Source of the DNA: Strongylocentrotus droebachiensis
Taxonomy: Eukaryota; Echinodermata; Echinoidea; Camarodonta; Strongylocentrotidae
Direction of reading: 5' to 3'
Length of the DNA: 64,000 nucleotides
Assembly (NCBI GenBank): GCA_035222895.1
Contig: JAVYIG010006520.1
Coordinates: 1 to 64,000 of the forward strand
Under the pieces are notes generated by a model. It was not told the origin of the DNA. It saw only the letters and a program-made list of their open reading frames with translations, and did no database searches. Below, piece by piece: positions 47,501 to 55,165 of this stretch (the stretch's first letter is position 1; every line of letters begins with the position of its first letter). A program made the position numbers and the translations under genes.

Positions 47501-50500
47501 GAAAAGATAAGCTCTTTTGATACACCTCTGGTCTTTGACTGTGTCATGAGTACCAGCACCTCCTAACACCTCTGCAGACTGCAGGATAACATAGCTTATA
47601 CATTCCAATGATTCCATATTTATGGCTACTATATTCTCTTTTTTTCTAGCTCTCTTTGTCGCTTTTACCTATTTGTTTATTATTTAATTTAATTTAATTT
47701 AATTAATGTATTATTTAAATAATTTTGTAATAATTTATTTATTTGTTTATTTTATTTTTTATTCATTATTATTATTATTATTATATTATTATTATTTTTT
47801 TTTTTTTTGGGGGGGGGGACACAAGTCCCTAGGCCTACCGTATTCACTATTACTACTATGACTATTTTTATTAAATTATTGTCATTATTGTTATTGTAAC
47901 TATTTTCTAAGTTATTATTATTATTATTAACATTATTATCATTATTGTATGGATTTCTTCTTTATAATTTACCTATATCATCATTGAGAAATGTCTTGGT
48001 AAATCCACTCTGATCTTTGCCCAAGATACACCAATTCTCTGCCACTTTGTGCGGTGAAATACGAGCAGGTCGCTTTGTTTGTCCTGAAGCCATACTCTGT
48101 CAAAAAGGTGGTCATAAAACTAGGTACACTGTAGTAAACATGAACTCCAATTTGTTAGCACATGAAGTCAGATAGTTTTTCATTAGGCCCTATGTGCTTG
48201 TGTCATTGACTTTTCATAGAACTTGCATCTGGGGGGGGGGGGGGTGAGTGGTGGCGGGGCAGCTCAAGATGATGTACATACACATTGGAGGGGGTGGTTG
48301 ATCGAGGGCCAGCTGAAGCGGGTGTCCAGTCAAGGGAGTGCTGGGGGATCGAGAGGTACCACTACCACTACCAGGCAGCTGAAGGCAAGCTGGTGGGGGT
48401 AGTCGAGAGGCAGCACAAGCAAATCATCAGAGTTGGTTGACTTGCCAACTGCTGATGCATGATTTTGCCCGCTACTATTGTACAGAGGGGTGGGGAGGGA
48501 GCCTGATTTGAAAAATGTCTCTTTTATATTATGAGACTAGACCTAGTAGACCTAGAGGATCTAGTCTATCAGTATCATTGAAAATAAAAGTCATTAATAA
48601 CAATCTTCTACCAAATAGGCCTAAGTTAGACCTAGAGCGAGTAGATCTAGAGGTCTACCCCAAAGCCAAACAGCTGCCTGGATCTTAACTTCGAATCTAA
48701 AGTAGATCTTAACCAATTATTTACGTTGGTAGACGTAGCTAAAGAAAGTTAGACATAGGCTACATCTATCATCTAGATATATACAATAACTAGGACTAAT
48801 TGTTGTCTAATCCTGCAAATACTATATAAAAAGGTTTCAACAAACTTACTTTCCATGACTCCAGCTCCGGCTCCATGTTGACAGCATGTGCATACGTATT
48901 ATATGTACGTACCGACGGTACGCTAGCGCTTTAGCCGCGCGCTTTGTATGTACTGTAGCTTATATAAGCGCAGCGCATGCAACTTTTACGTGCAGTACAC
49001 GCTGCACCCTATAGTAGCCAATAGCTGGCGCTGTTGTAGGTCCTACGGGAAATTTACACACACGGAAGACGATGCTCAGCAGGTGCCACACACGAATTTC
49101 CGTTTTGCACATTCAAAGAGAGGATTTCGTTGAGACGGGTAATATCACTGTAAAGCGCCATCTTGAGTCAGTCTAGTGCAGTAACAAAGCGAGACCAAGA
49201 AATTTGCCCTCGCTTTGTAGTAAACTCCTCACTTTGTTGGTGTTTAACCATGGATATTTCCTCGGTTTGTATGCGCACGCGCACGCACACGCACGCACAC
49301 CCACACACACACACATACACGTCTGCATAATATACGCACCCAAATACAACGATTTAGACAAATGAAATACCTTCTAGTTCTACTAACAACATCTTCAGAG
49401 GAATACATCATGAAAACGTGCAATATATAACTCGCTAATATAATAAAGAACAAGCTTTACACGCAGTTAATCAGCAGTTTGGACAAACAGCTCGAATATA
49501 TATATATGGCAAAACCAACATGTGAAAGGTGTGTCTCTTTTGCTATTTTATTCAAGTAGGTAAATTAAAAACGATTCTGTATGTCATTTCATTTCATTTC
49601 ATTTCATTTCATTTCATTTCATTTCATTTCATTTCATTTATTTCTCTTTCTACATATACATTTCAAATAAAGTACAAGTTGTTTTCTCAATGATACATAA
49701 TAAATATCATAAAGATAAGTGGTCAATATAGAGTACTGATAGAACTGATAGAAATATGATGGGACCTATACATGAAAGCAAGCTCGTGATCACTCCAATT
49801 CTTCATTGATTGATTTGTTTTCGATTTAATTTCAGCATTTTCAACATATTATAAAGTAATATACAAACTAGGCTCATATATTATGACCAAAGGTCAAAAT
49901 GCATAAATAATCATATCATAATATATATGGACTCAATAATTATGTACCCTTCAACAACAAAAAGCAAACACATAGTCGACAAATCAGTTAAAATAGAAAT
50001 ATACAGGAGACCGCTATCTTAAGATGGACAATAACTTATGTCATAATTTCGATGGTTTACAAAAGCAGTTAAAATGATTACAGTATCATGACCAGACTGA
50101 ATTCTGATATGATAGATCTTTTTACATTGTTCGCTCTAGAGGTCTACTGCCCTCACGGGTTTATTGGACGCAGTTGTTCAAACGATATCAGTTGCACTTC
50201 ATAAATCACGAAGTAGCATTTCTCAATTTCTTTTAACTACCCATTGAAATATTATCTTTAATACCAAAGTTTAGCCTTTGGCCTCGAAATACTTTTTATG
50301 ATATGAGATTAATTAGCTACCGCTGGCGATATTACGGATAGGCGCAGCTGCCGAGAAAAGATCAAAGTAATTTCAAAGCGTTATATGTCTCCATAACACC
50401 TGAGCCAACAGTTGCCATAAGCGACCGTAAGTGAAGAAACAAATGAGTTGAATGGAATACTGCACAATACTATACTGTCAATTACGTATAGTGCACATGA

Positions 50501-53500
50501 TGACCCATAATTATCCTCCACAAATGATTGTAATTCAAATACATTACGAAGCCCTTTATCATGTCAGTCATCAAGTTATATCTAATTTCCTTGTCTCTGA
50601 ATCGCCGAGAAATGGTACGCCTATCTAATGTTGAAATGACGTTTGTAAGATGAACATGCTTTACTTTCTTCGCTATCCACGGTACGCTCTCTATCTCATC
50701 ATTTATCATATTTTGTTAGGAAAATAATAATGAATATCGAATCATAATACAAGCGTGAAGAATACAGGTTAAAAAATTGTTCATAACTGATTACACATTA
50801 TGAAACACTAATACGAGAAAAGACCATAAGTTTAACACTAGATTTGTAAACAAACTGAATTTCACTTTGTTCTTACATATTTTGAAGGAGGATAATGCAT
50901 AATATATAGTTTTCACAATTATGCTGGATTTTATTTATTTCTGTATCTTATTATTTACTATGCTATATGGTACGAGACCCCTCTTCTTCAGAACTCTTTG
51001 TCTTGGATGTAGGGTCTATTTAGTGTCAGATAACTTGAAATCATATACATTAACATCGTCTGAAAATTTGAGCACGTCTGTCAGTCTCTTTCTCTCCCTG
51101 TCCTTCCCATAATTTGTTTTAATTAACTAACTTTGTACTCCTTTCATCTCCAGCCCAGCAATAATCAATCCAACAGAGTTTGCAAATTGACCCGGAAGTT
51201 CTTGTTGACCTGGTCAACGTTCACCTCAAAGGTTATTCGGGACCTCACTATTGGCAGCGCTCCAAGTTTTGGTGGGTAACTTGCTTCAGACCATGACTTT
51301 TTTAAAACCAGGAAATGCAAAATTCTTGTTCCATAATCACAATTTCCATTTTCATTCGATGCACAACTGCCAACTCCACCAAATTAATGCATAATCAAAA
51401 TCTTTATCGTGATTTCAATCACAATCATGATCCATCATAATGATGAAAAGACAATAATTATCATGTAATTAAAATGTGCAATACGATCACAGATTTACGA
51501 CGCATGAGCCATGTTTTACACGAATTGGACCCCACTCCAACCTTTGGAAATCAAAGTTACTCCCCTCCCTACGAATGTGATGGCCCCTATACATACACAC
51601 ACACACACACACACGCGCAACCACACACACACACACACACCCACAGTCACAAGATATGGCACATACACCTGGATACCCATTGTTATGATTTCCAAGTGAT
51701 ATATGCTTCATGATCATAGCAAAGCCTTTCGAAAAATCAAATAAAGACGATTTCAATAGCATTAACCATTTGCTACTGAAATGTGCAAACATTATAGGGT
51801 ATAACGAGATCCGAACCTTTTTAAAAGTAGAATATGACCTACAAATGAGTTTAAAACTAATTTCATGTCATTGAGATAATTCTTCGAAAGTCTTTCCGAT
51901 CGTGTTTAGTTTTGTTCATTTTCACATCACCTTCATCTAACTTGCTTATCTCCTGTCTTCCGTTTTGTATTAATTTTTCTCACTAGATCTAACAAAAACG
52001 AAATGTTAATTATGAGATTGGCTTGATTTTTGTATAACATTTTATGTTTGAGTATTGTATTATGTACCATGTAGTTATGGTGGTGAGTGTGAGTTAGTTA
52101 TTGAAGTAAATGAAATGTGAAACTTTAGTTGCAATTTTGTTTATCATGTCTATGAGAGGGTTGATAACAGATTTTAGAGGTGTTGTGGTCTAGTGGATAG
52201 GTCAGCCGACTGCAGATCACAAGGTATGGGTTCAAATCCCCAGGCGCGTAGCCAGAGTTTGATGTTTGGGGGGGGGGGGGGGGGCACATACATGTAATCG
52301 ATCGAGGTCAAAAAAGGGGTCTACAAAATTTCAACCGATCCTGGAAATTTTAGGGGGCACGTGCCCCCCGTGCCCCCCCCCCCCCCCCCCCCGTGGCTAC
52401 GCGCCTGCAAATCCCAGCCCGACACTAACGTCATTTGGCAAGACGATAATCTACATTTGTCACTCTCCACCCAAGTGTTAAATGGGTACCCGGTAGTTAA
52501 TGTAGTTTGCTCAGCATTGTGCGTCATGTGTTGTAAAATGACGCCAGGATGGAATGCTCCCCAGTGAGTGGAGAATGTTCATACATTGTGTGCAGGCAAG
52601 CCTGAATCCGATGACCAGGGTAACAATATATCTGTAAAGCGATTAGAAACCTCGTTGATAATTATATTAAGCGCTTTATGAAAAGTGGAATATTTTTTGT
52701 TATCATTGACCGATCTTTTATGATAATAAACACAACGATAAAGTTTCTGAAATATATATTACGTATTTTTACAATGCGTGACCAAAACAAATTTCCACAA
52801 ATTCTTGTGAATTTTTTTGGATGAAAAAAATTTGAATTGAATTGAATTGAATATAATTATTTTGCTTTATTGAAAATATCATACGCGACTAAAACTAGAT
52901 TTGACTTGCTTCCGTTCCAGGTTCGTTTCATATTCTTCAGTTGATGTTAGAGCAGTATATACTCTACAGGATCGATCTAATCATGTCGGATGCAAGGATG
53001 AATGCCACACTCACTATTCTGCGTAGAAACAGCTGCCAAGGTAATTGATAGCAATACTACTCATGACATCACATATATATATATATATATATATTACCTT
53101 TTTAATATATTTTTTTATTGACTATCGTTTAAATATTATTTTCTATTATATCCTGCATCAAAAATGTATTGGTTTTTTGATTAGTTAAAAGCTCGTCACG
53201 TGAACAACTAATATATGGTTGCTCTGAAAAAGTATTATTTGGGAGTTGAATTTTTGAATTGTTTTCATTATTTGTTATTATTTTTTGTTCTTAAAATCTT
53301 AAAGGTATTACAAAGTTTTGGTATGGGGTCATGAATTCGGTTCAAATTAAAATATTGGAAGCATATGCGTTCCTACAATAATCATTGATCGTTGTCGCGG
53401 TTGAAATCGAGTCTGAAGTTATGAAATTATAAATAATAAACTCTTTATGTTGTATAGCTCCCTCTTAAGGTCAAGATATTAATTTTGCTCTGAAACAATG

Positions 53501-54389
53501 TTTCTTGACTAAAATCGACCGATTAGTTATTCCCGTTTGGAAATTATCACAACTACATATTCTGAGATTTTCATGGTCGCAGCTACCATTGTACGGCCAT
53601 AGGCGCTATTTGAAATTTATCAAAATTTACCGGGAGAACCGGTAAATTTTTATATTCAATTTTTCTCGAAAACAGAAGTGTTTTAGGGGCTAATTTTTTA
53701 GTGCTTATAATTCATCCACAGGGGCATCCAAATATATCAAAATTGTAAAGATTCACTATCCACCCAATTTTCAAAATTCCCAAAACTTTGTATTACCTTT
53801 AAATTGATTATTTGTTTTTAATTCTTTTTAAATAAAAAATGTAATTTCTTAAATTTTAGATTGTTAAAATTTCAACACAAAAATTCTAAAAATTGTATGA
53901 CAAAAAAAAAAACAACTTTAGATGCAGAACATAAACCACTATGCCACTACTTATATCTTGTAGCGCACCCGAACACACTCATGAAATAATTTCGATACCA
54001 GGATAATTTACTAAGAAAGAAGTAGGCCTACCTACAGGGAAATGATAATCGTCGTGGTAAGATATAATATGATTCAAATCTGTTTCTTTGTATTTTGTGT
54101 GGCAGACGGAACATTGAAAGAAATTGACGAGCCATTTCGATGGAGAAATGCAGCAGGTTTGACCAATAATCACACCCGAAAATATCCGTGGGGAACCTCG
54201 TCCAATGAGAATTCTCGATACATGCAAGGATCCACAGATGCTCCTTCATTTAACGCTTTTCCTGATTGGTCACGAGTGCAGGATGGCGTTGCCGGTGCTC
54301 ACCATTCAGAAAACGCCACGTGGCGGCACGAGAATACATTGTTTACACATGCGCAGTTACCACAACCGTTTCTAGCGACCCCGTTTTAG
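29504..54389 (+). CDS. RFX4/6-like transcription factor, 3' part (six exons)
   Basis: Exons 29504-29562, 29972-30119, 30743-30837, 51154-51271, 52921-53040 and 54106-54389 (stop at 54387-54389) join with matching phases and give 273 residues. Diagnostic pieces in order are TLNHLAQ then AARTVTQSSDVILQM, DDWSLLDLDSI, RFTDWLDKL, KFLLTWSTF and VIRDLTIGSAPSFGSFH. The last is the near-invariant core of the RFX extended dimerisation region; SAPSFGSFH and the spacing fit RFX4/6 better than RFX1-3. The winged-helix DNA-binding domain would be encoded further 5' and was not found. RFX proteins bind X-box promoters in the nucleus, often of ciliary or endocrine/neural genes. After SCQDGT the C-terminal tail is about 90 residues, far shorter than in vertebrate RFX4/6, with no motif I recognise. 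The 20.3-kb third intron contains a complete gene on the other strand. Confidence 0.88.
29820..29866 (+). repeat. Poly-G tract within an RFX intron
   Basis: GGGGAAGGGGGGAGGG followed by about 18 G. It lies between RFX exons a and b and may be the remains of a poly-G MITE. Confidence 0.6.
29972..30119 (+). CDS. RFX-like gene, exon b
   Basis: Acceptor CACTTTGCAG, donor GTGCGT. Phase 0 in, phase 1 out. It reads AARTVTQSSDVILQM..DDWSLLDLDSICRQT, aligning with the region after the SLNHL motif in RFX4. Confidence 0.85.
30276..30345 (+). mobile_element. tRNA-like SINE head
   Basis: An A-box-like ATGGTATATAGTGGTTCAT and a B box GGTTCAAATCCCA are spaced as in a tRNA, with a Glu-type CTCTCAA loop. 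The stems are imperfect. It lies in an RFX intron. No A-rich or CR1-like tail could be assigned. Confidence 0.55.
30505..30690 (+). repeat. Dispersed repeat, copy 2
   Basis: Aligned with the copy at 60645-60840 through GCTACTTGCGTCCTCTGTAT, GTTGGTCCCCCATGATCC and GGTCTAATCCCTCCTGGCC, in the same orientation. It abuts RFX exon c, so its right part supplies the intron's last 50 bases. Confidence 0.65.
30743..30837 (+). CDS. RFX-like gene, exon c
   Basis: Pyrimidine-rich acceptor ending CTCAAAG, donor GTAAGT. The exon enters with two bases completing Ala, then reads CEEFEKILDDDVTLGRF followed by TDWLDKLTKTFTVE, leaving in phase 0. The xxWLD motif fits RFX. Confidence 0.8.
30905..31075 (+). repeat. 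(CA)n-rich microsatellite
   Basis: Imperfect CACACA/CACACG repeats over about 170 bp in the large RFX intron. Frames read from it are artefacts. Confidence 0.8.
31462..31950 (+). mobile_element. piggyBac-like MITE, 3'-truncated copy
   Basis: Starts after TTAA (31458-31461) with AGGTAATACAAAGTTTTGG. The body matches the reverse complement of the element at 53303-53798 throughout (for example GCGCCTACGGCCGTACAATG). The right inverted repeat breaks off after CACCAAAACT, so the terminal bases are lost. Confidence 0.7.
32330..32600 (+). repeat. CT-rich tract
   Basis: About 270 bp of CTCTCTCC / TTCCCCCT low-complexity sequence, with no coding support. Confidence 0.6.
32737..32975. repeat. Pair of 60-bp direct repeats
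   Basis: AACTAGATGTCAACATTTTT and the following ATACTTATGATCACACCAGG occur at about 32742-32800 and 32921-32979. Each contains TTTATT, which reads AATAAA on the minus strand. Both could serve as polyadenylation signals for the nested minus-strand gene ending at 34524, implying a 3' UTR of about 1.6-1.8 kb. That link is inference. Confidence 0.45.
34524..34768 (-). CDS. SET-recombinase gene, exon 9 (Myb/SANT-like, stop)
   Basis: Acceptor CTCTTCTCTTTAG. Two bases complete the split codon, and the exon then encodes 80 residues and TAA. The core reads RRPWSKDERRAVLGGF, then a middle with LPGKGDIDKLM, and RSWRNIKDFVRNY. Three regularly spaced Trp/Phe positions and basic helices resemble Myb/SANT-like DNA-binding folds. 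A similar W..E..f...PGK...L..R.W..iK tail is what I remember in related invertebrate and fish zinc-finger/recombinase proteins. Confidence 0.75.
34524..48876 (-). CDS. SET - coiled coil - zinc finger - tyrosine recombinase - Myb-like fusion protein (1083 aa)
   Basis: Nine exons join with consistent phases: 48876-48850, 48096-47973, 47138-46997, 46528-46336, 45306-45103, 39475-37288, 36633-36577, 36044-35973 and 34768-34524. The summed length is 3252 nt. Domains: SET-type domain about residues 49-162; charged coiled coil 163-230; acidic linker with a duplicated PETD motif; C2H2 finger 403-421; C2HC finger 489-508; tyrosine recombinase core about 740-935; Myb/SANT-like tail about 1015-1075. SET domains transfer methyl groups to lysine; tyrosine recombinases cut and rejoin DNA through a covalent Tyr. 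The combination recalls SETMAR, a SET-transposase fusion, but with an unrelated recombinase. I infer a nuclear, chromatin-associated, possibly domesticated or still mobile protein. The gene is nested in an RFX intron on the opposite strand. The weakest joins are exon 4/5 (short acceptor) and 5/6 (a 5.6-kb intron). Confidence 0.75.
34980..35240 (+). mobile_element. tRNA-derived SINE
   Basis: The head at 35041 reads GGCGCGATAGCTCAGTCGGT, an intact A box, followed 30 bases on by the B box GGGTTCGAAACC. The body continues with TGGTAAGGCATTAATCCTCA and CAGCAGTCACG-like sequence, ending in AAATAACTACTACCAC. It sits in intron 8 of the nested gene, opposite to its transcription. This head-and-body style is familiar from sea urchin genomes. 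Confidence 0.75.
35973..36044 (-). CDS. SET-recombinase gene, exon 8
   Basis: Acceptor TTCCATTTCAG, donor GTAATA. 72 nt, phase 1 in and out. It encodes ELEPGSAKAGSRAESGEEPE and four further residues, an acidic low-complexity linker. Confidence 0.65.
36145..36295. repeat. Tandem duplication of 75 bp
   Basis: Two essentially identical copies starting ATTGAAAAATATCTTATTTC at 36145 and 36220, in intron 7 of the nested gene. The lack of divergence suggests a recent event. Confidence 0.85.
36577..36633 (-). CDS. SET-recombinase gene, exon 7
   Basis: Acceptor TTTTTTTACAG, donor GTAATA. 57 nt, phase 1 in and out. It encodes VSVESGNDDEVPVHTSIPQ, a linker. Confidence 0.65.
37288..39475 (-). CDS. SET-recombinase gene, exon 6: zinc fingers and tyrosine recombinase
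   Basis: A single 2188-nt exon (acceptor GTCAATCCACAG, donor GTAATT) carries the whole recombinase. After an acidic and Lys-rich region come C2H2 CVYCGKMESKIARHLEFKH and C2HC CRHCLAFFLRWDMWRHNKVC. The catalytic pattern is then visible: Arg in FNRRRGGEVQRL (residues 758-760), Lys in MRGKRGRKVPI (809), the box-II Arg in TTRLRKHIAT (884; the usual preceding His is Thr), His in YMGHTISVH (910), and Tyr in REYYRLP (919), nine residues after that His, as in phage integrases. The fold resembles Crypton-type and DUF3504-like recombinases. Carrying it on one long exon, among short exons, fits capture of a transposon-derived frame. Confidence 0.85.
39525..43560. repeat. 48-bp minisatellite, about 80 copies
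   Basis: The unit AGTGAGGACAAGCAGTAAAG plus ATGTAAGTGTGAAAGATGAG plus CTATACAT repeats head to tail for 4 kb, with variants (TGTTATAGATGAG, CAGAGTGAGG, CATGCAGT, shortened CTATTATAGTG junctions near 39778, 40064, 40786, 41648, 42080 and 43012). Those junctions mark higher-order blocks; 40786-41648 and 41648-42080 share unit order. Because 48 is divisible by three, long frames stay open on both strands; they are not evidence of protein. The array lies in intron 5 of the nested minus-strand gene. Confidence 0.95.
43561..44040. other. Intron sequence with poly-C runs
   Basis: Intron 5 of the nested gene. Two poly-C runs (about 43839-43862 and 44017-44034) read as poly-G on the transcribed sense strand. 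No other feature seen. Confidence 0.5.
44085..44600. repeat. Homopurine (+) / homopyrimidine (-) tract
   Basis: About 500 bp dominated by GAAGAAGAG, GGAGGAG and GAGAAAGAG on the + strand. The transcript of the nested gene would read it as poly-pyrimidine. Frames of 60-100 codons here are composition artefacts. Such tracts can form triplex DNA. Confidence 0.8.
45103..45306 (-). CDS. SET-recombinase gene, exon 5 (coiled coil)
   Basis: 68 codons, phase 0 in and out, donor GTAAGA. The sequence is Glu/Arg-rich, with a short WEAEWEAEKRKREE repeat and ending RIRDLKIQ, a single charged helix or coiled coil. The proposed acceptor (ATGAAG before GAGGAT) has a poor pyrimidine tract. Alternatively ATG at 45312 could start a shorter isoform lacking SET. 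Confidence 0.6.
45770..46245. repeat. Degenerate tandem repeat with GGTCCAC..TTTGTTAG core
   Basis: Variants of AAGGTCCACTTTGTTAG followed by a CTATA/GCTTA and CATTGTAAGG stretch recur about seven times at 60-110-bp spacing within intron 4 of the nested gene. The copies are well diverged, so the repeat is old. Confidence 0.55.
46336..48876 (-). CDS. SET-recombinase gene, exons 1-4: SET domain
   Basis: ATG at 48876 gives MEPELESWK, spliced at GTAAGT to AGT ATG GCT (exon 2, 48096-47973). Exons 3 and 4 complete the SET fold: GYGLVTTIPFFKGSF, LLEYRGDL, then IDASEEDSCLARWVNDDHIH, PNC, PHLCLFAL, and VELRYDYG. The order matches SET motifs (GxG, EYxG, RxxNHxxxPNC, ELxYDY). The usual N-H-S is N-D-D here, followed by H. 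KMT5A-like proteins are the nearest I recall; Cys-rich pre- and post-SET regions are absent. Phase agreement across all three introns is exact. Exon 4 ends LPWRQ in phase 0 at donor GTACAT. Confidence 0.85.
47640..47970. repeat. (ATT)n/(TTTAA)n low-complexity intron
   Basis: Imperfect ATTATT and AATTTAATTT repeats with a poly-T/poly-G run near 47798-47818, within intron 2 of the nested gene. Confidence 0.75.
48100..48849. other. Intron 1 of the nested gene: poly-G and CTAGA-rich stretches
   Basis: A poly-G run at about 48230-48244 begins a GC-richer stretch to about 48400. AGACCTAGTAGACCTAGAGG-type words cluster at 48535-48680. No exon seen. Confidence 0.45.
48925..49030 (-). promoter_or_regulatory. 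Candidate promoter of the SET-recombinase gene
   Basis: A palindromic TATA box (GCTTATATAAGC, 48958-48969) lies about 85 bp upstream of the ATG at 48876, and an inverted CCAAT (GTAGCCAATAGC, about 49014-49025) about 50 bp further up. The interval is GC-richer, with GCGCAGCGCATGC. Spacing fits a TATA-driven start near 48930. Because the TATA is palindromic, direction is set by the gene, not the box. Confidence 0.5.
49262..49322. repeat. (CA)n microsatellite
   Basis: GCACGCACACGCACGCACAC and further CA repeats. Confidence 0.85.
49583..49641. repeat. (TTTCA)n microsatellite, about 11 copies
   Basis: Perfect tandem ATTTC units in the large RFX intron. The surrounding 49640-51150 shows no supported exon. 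Confidence 0.9.
51154..51271 (+). CDS. RFX-like gene, exon d
   Basis: Acceptor CCTTTCATCTCCAG, donor GTGGGT. It begins PSNNQSNRVCKLTRKF and ends VIRDLTIGSAPSF plus G. Choosing the donor at 51272 rather than GTAACT at 51276 restores the family motif SFGSFH across the junction. Confidence 0.9.
51592..51645. repeat. (CA)n microsatellite
   Basis: CACACA repeats interrupted by CGCGCAAC. Frames on either strand are artefacts. Confidence 0.85.
52178..52700 (+). mobile_element. tRNA-Cys-headed SINE interrupted by a MITE
   Basis: The head has TTGTGGTCTAGTGGATAGG (A box), loop CTGCAGA (anticodon GCA, Cys) and GGTTCAAATCC (B box). The B box is cut at 52241 by a 167-bp element and resumes at 52416. The tail has CCAGGATGGAATGCTCCCCA, ATATCTGTAAAGCG and TAAGCGCTTTATGAAAAGTG, shared with 58620-58790 and reminiscent of LINE-derived SINE tails. 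Removing the insert and one duplication copy restores a continuous SINE. It sits in the RFX intron between exons d and e. Confidence 0.8.
52241..52407. mobile_element. hAT-like MITE with 8-bp target duplication
   Basis: Perfect 14-bp inverted ends CAGGCGCGTAGCCA / TGGCTACGCGCCTG, flanked by CAAATCCC on both sides (52233-52240 and 52408-52415). An 8-bp duplication and CAG-starting ends fit hAT (P elements also make 8-bp duplications). The interior is poly-G on the left, poly-C on the right, with GGGGGCACGTGCCCCC between. Confidence 0.85.
52921..53040 (+). CDS. RFX-like gene, exon e
   Basis: Acceptor TTGCTTCCGTTCCAG, donor GTAATT. It completes the Gly codon and reads SFHILQLMLEQYILYRIDLI through NATLTILRRNSCQ. 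It matches the end of the RFX dimerisation region. Confidence 0.9.
53303..53798 (-). mobile_element. piggyBac-like MITE, complete
   Basis: TTAA flanks both ends (53299-53302, 53799-53802). Inverted ends are AGGTATTACAAAGTTTTGG and CCAAAACTTTGTATTACCT. It is the inverted, full-length partner of 31462-31950. Both copies lie in RFX introns. No transposase. Confidence 0.8.
54106..54389 (+). CDS. RFX-like gene, last exon
   Basis: Acceptor TTTTGTGTGGCAG. It begins DGTLKEIDEPFRWRN and ends LPQPFLATPF then TAG. The tail is rich in Asn, Ser, Thr and Trp, with no recognised domain. Frame and phase follow from exon e. Confidence 0.8.
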
Positions 54390-55160
54390 GTACATGCTCT
54401 TTATTCGATGCTGTTGTCATAAAGGTAGACTTTCTGCTAGTAAATCAATATAACCAGGATTAACTATGACTTTCAGGTAGTTTGAAGAAGAAATAAGCCT
54501 CCACATGAGAGAGGGAAAAAGAATTATAAATTATTATTTCTATAGTCTAATAAGTGAAATTGAAAACTATATATAAAAGTCTGATTAGTAGCAATTCAAC
54601 TATACATGTACAGACCCTAATATACTGTACCGTTGTAAATAAGGCCCGCTATATATCATCGATGTGATTAGTACAACATGAATACACAGAAATAACAAGG
54701 AAATGACGAAAGAAAAAGGTTTAATTCCCCTCCCCTGTCTCTTTCTACCAATTATATATGTTTGTAAGTAATCCCCTTCTTTTTTTTCTCTCTCTCTCTC
54801 TCTCTTTCGTTTTTTATTTCTGCTCTCTCACTCTCTTTCGTCTTTTCTTTCTGCTCCCTCTCTCTCTTTCGCCGTTTTTTGTTGCTCTCTCTCTCTCTTT
54901 CTCCCCTTTCACTTTTTTTTTAAATTTTTATATCTTACTCTTTATTTCCATTCCCCTTTTTCTTTCCATTTCTCATTTCTCCCTTTCCATCTTCTCTTTA
55001 GTTATCACCACTTTTTATGCCTTTTCTCCCTCCCTCATTTCTTTCACTTTCTCACTCTTCCCCCTCTCCCTCTGCTCAAATTCTTAGTCTATGTTGGTTA
55101 TCTATCAATCATTCATTACATGACTTTTCACTAAAAGCATCATCGTTCAATCACAGATAC
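54390..55160. other. RFX 3' flank with CT-rich microsatellite
   Basis: A (TC)n/(CTTT)n tract spans about 54775-55080. I could not place a polyadenylation signal for RFX with confidence. The 109-codon and 157-codon frames here are from low-complexity sequence. Confidence 0.5.
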
Positions 55161-55165
55161 ATTAA

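Noticed and set aside
51474-51792. His/Thr-rich and Cys/Val-rich frames
   Set aside because: Produced by the (CA)n microsatellite on each strand.
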